A DNA stretch of 64,000 bases from Nymphaea colorata (taxonomy: Eukaryota; Streptophyta; Magnoliopsida; Nymphaeales; Nymphaeaceae): NCBI RefSeq assembly GCF_008831285.2, contig NC_045151.1:11274571-11338570 (forward strand). The letters are read 5' to 3'. This document shows positions 62,024 to 64,000 of this stretch, piece after piece. Both the position numbers and the translations under genes were made by a program. The notes below the pieces were generated by a model that ran no database searches, was not told the origin of the DNA, and saw nothing but the letters and a program-made list of their open reading frames with translations. Position 1 is the first letter of the stretch, and each line of letters opens with the position of its first letter.

Positions 62024-64000
62024 CTGCACATGTATGGTCAGATCCCAAGTTAGAACATAGCCTAGCACCGAATGGTGATATGTTGACAGTATCATGATAA
62101 TAAATTTTAAATAAAACCTAGACGCCAAAATATCACAATATTATTGAAGTATCACATTGAAATATTGCCCTCAACCACTTCATGCACCGCAATAATCAAA
62201 TTTTAGAAGGAAATGGGTCTCCGGCTTGTAGTAGGAGTCTATCACTAAATCTTGTTAGTTGTTTCTATTTGTTTCAATTGAAAAAGATGAGAAATGCAAG
62301 GTTGAGAAGAAGAAAGGGTAATATATAAGTTCCCTTTGGAAAAGGAAGGAAAAATGCAAATGGTTCACCTTCTATAGCTTAAAAGTTTAGATAGAGACTC
62401 TATGAGTTGGCTACAACATCAAGAAGTTGAATATCTTAGTGGTCCAACATAGAACCTGATTCTCTTTTTGACTTGAGATATGACATAAAGGTGTTGTCGC
62501 TTTGCATAATGCATTAATTTGATCAAGCATATCAACAGACAGGACCACAACTCCTTACCAGAAAGCTTTCTTAATCAAATGAAACCATTACAGAAATTAT
62601 GAAACTAACCCTGCATTGAGTTTTACCTAAGGAAAAGAAAAACATGCAAATCAACAATAAGAACATGAACTAAACATCAACACTTTCGTTTGAATCCTAT
62701 TTTTCATTACAATTAACCCAATCCTCTCATCAGGTTCATGAAGATGAAATTACTATGGAATCCTACTAAAGCTGCACAACCCTCAGCAAAGATTATGTGA
62801 ACCAAACTCAAGGAAACAAACAAGCCACGTCTAGCAAAAGGATCTTCATATCCAATGGGCAACATAATGTAACAAATACACAGGAGAAATGTACCGAATG
62901 GCAATTTGACTGTAGGAAAATATTCTGGAAAATATTCTAGAACATTATGTGCTTTTGACTATGTTAGTAAACTTTTGTAAAAAAAATTTTCCTCTGCAAA
63001 CTTTTCCCAAGTAAGATCATTATGGGGCATAAGTGTGGGTCATCAATTTCAATAAAACTTGGCCTTGTGAAATATTGTCTAGTATAAAAATTTTGCCAAA
63101 ACAAACAAATGGGCCTTATAATATACACTTCAAATTTCCTTCAATCATGAGACTAATCGGATGAAATTTATTCGAGGCATCAGCAAACCATCAACTTACA
63201 ACATAGCAATACGTTGTAGAAAGCATTTGCACATTTTGAGGAAAAAGTGGAAGAAAAATATCACAATTTTCTATAAACAAACTAGCCAACTGGTCAGTCC
63301 TTACAACAAATGAATAGAAAAATAAATTAAAAAGTAGCATAGGAATCAGATAGTAAATATCATTCATCTATTAATAGACACACAAAGATATCTATGTGAA
63401 CAAGACAGATTGTTTTTCTACACTCTAGTCTTTGCAGAGGCAATGCACCACTGCAACTACAACCAAGACAAAAAGCAGATAGGGCCAATAAGGCTATAAA
63501 GAGTGAAAAAAAAAGAGTACAAAGGGACTGCCATTTTTTTTTTGTAAAAAAAAATGTTTCATTACGAAAAGGCAACTTGCGTAGAAAGATATAAAAAACA
63601 AGAAAACAGGAATAAAGCTAAAAGCAAACTGATATAATCCAAAACCATGCAGGAAACCAAGAAAAAGAGTGATCCTGTATACAATCGTTTCACTCAGTTA
63701 TTTGTTCCGAACTTGGAAATTCACGTCTATGGAAGTCCATGCTTCTGATGAACGAATGCACAATTAGCAGGGAATGCGACAAAAATGAGGTGATGTTGGT
63801 TTCTAATCCCACCTGAGCCCATCCAAGATTGATCATGCCATGCAGAGACTCAATGACAATAAAAGGTAATGAAAACGAAAACAGCAAAGAGAGAGAGAGA
63901 GAGAGAGAAGAGAGAAGAGAGAGGACTGTGAAAGTTAACATTTACCAATCAGGGACCAGCACAATTAACAATGTAAACAACATGACGATCAATCAGAAGT
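62024..64000. other. Probable RUB intron / 5' region, no exon recognised
   Basis: Both strands were searched for the RUB N-terminal half (KVKTLTGKEIE to PPVQQR) without success. The DNA is AT-rich. A GA microsatellite lies at 63887-63921. Confidence 0.4.
63887..63921. repeat. (GA)n microsatellite
   Basis: A GA dinucleotide array with small interruptions (AGAGAGAAGAGAG) near the right end of the window. Confidence 0.9.

Noticed and set aside
61876-62097. 73-codon plus-strand frame
   Set aside because: It is the shadow of the minus-strand RUB exon.
63690-63941. Minus-strand 83-codon frame as an upstream RUB exon
   Set aside because: Its sequence (poly-Ser-Leu from a GA microsatellite, then SLHGMINLGWAQ) bears no similarity to the RUB N-terminus.

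Overview
This 64 kb window is nuclear DNA of a flowering plant. The evidence is GT-AG introns, a plant-type RUB/NEDD8 exon, Ty1/copia and Ty3/gypsy retrotransposons primed by initiator-Met tRNA, hAT-type MITEs, and an endogenous plant pararetrovirus. The species cannot be named. Very large TE-filled introns plus a florendovirus-like insertion would fit an early-diverging angiosperm or magnoliid, but that is inference.

Layout. (1) 1-4210: decayed Ty3/gypsy element, minus strand, cut by the window edge. (2) 4211-8468: intergenic, with a hAT MITE and a 60-bp tandem repeat just upstream of the main gene. (3) 8469-60057: one plus-strand gene of 18 coding exons (about 4.1 kb of CDS, about 1381 codons), spread over 51.6 kb. 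I recognise it as TTI1 (TELO2-interacting protein 1), the HEAT-repeat scaffold of the TTT complex that stabilises PIKK kinases such as TOR, ATM and ATR. (4) 60058-64000: 3' flank, and on the minus strand the terminal coding exon of a RUB (NEDD8) gene at 61909-62023.

TTI1 introns hold nearly all the other content. Intron 8 (7.9 kb) has a copia gag/protease remnant, an endogenous pararetrovirus fragment abutting a (TA)n tract, and two hAT-like elements. Intron 12 (12.4 kb) has a nest of three copia sequences: a truncated element, a fragment of a second family, and a full-length element inserted in that fragment with a CAAAC target duplication. Intron 13 (17.2 kb) has an older copia (39517-47516) interrupted by a second copia that is itself interrupted by a hAT derivative, then a separate gag-less copia with AGACC target duplications. 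A second hAT family occurs in introns 2, 13 and 16, each copy with an 8-bp target duplication.

The exon model closes in phase everywhere except two places. Exon 4 is one base short of frame, and the donor after exon 10 reads CAG|GAAGG where CAG|GTAAGG would be expected. Either these are single-base assembly deletions, or this TTI1 copy is damaged. No coordinated multi-gene novel system is visible. The most noteworthy material is the transposon archaeology and the two TTI1 lesions.
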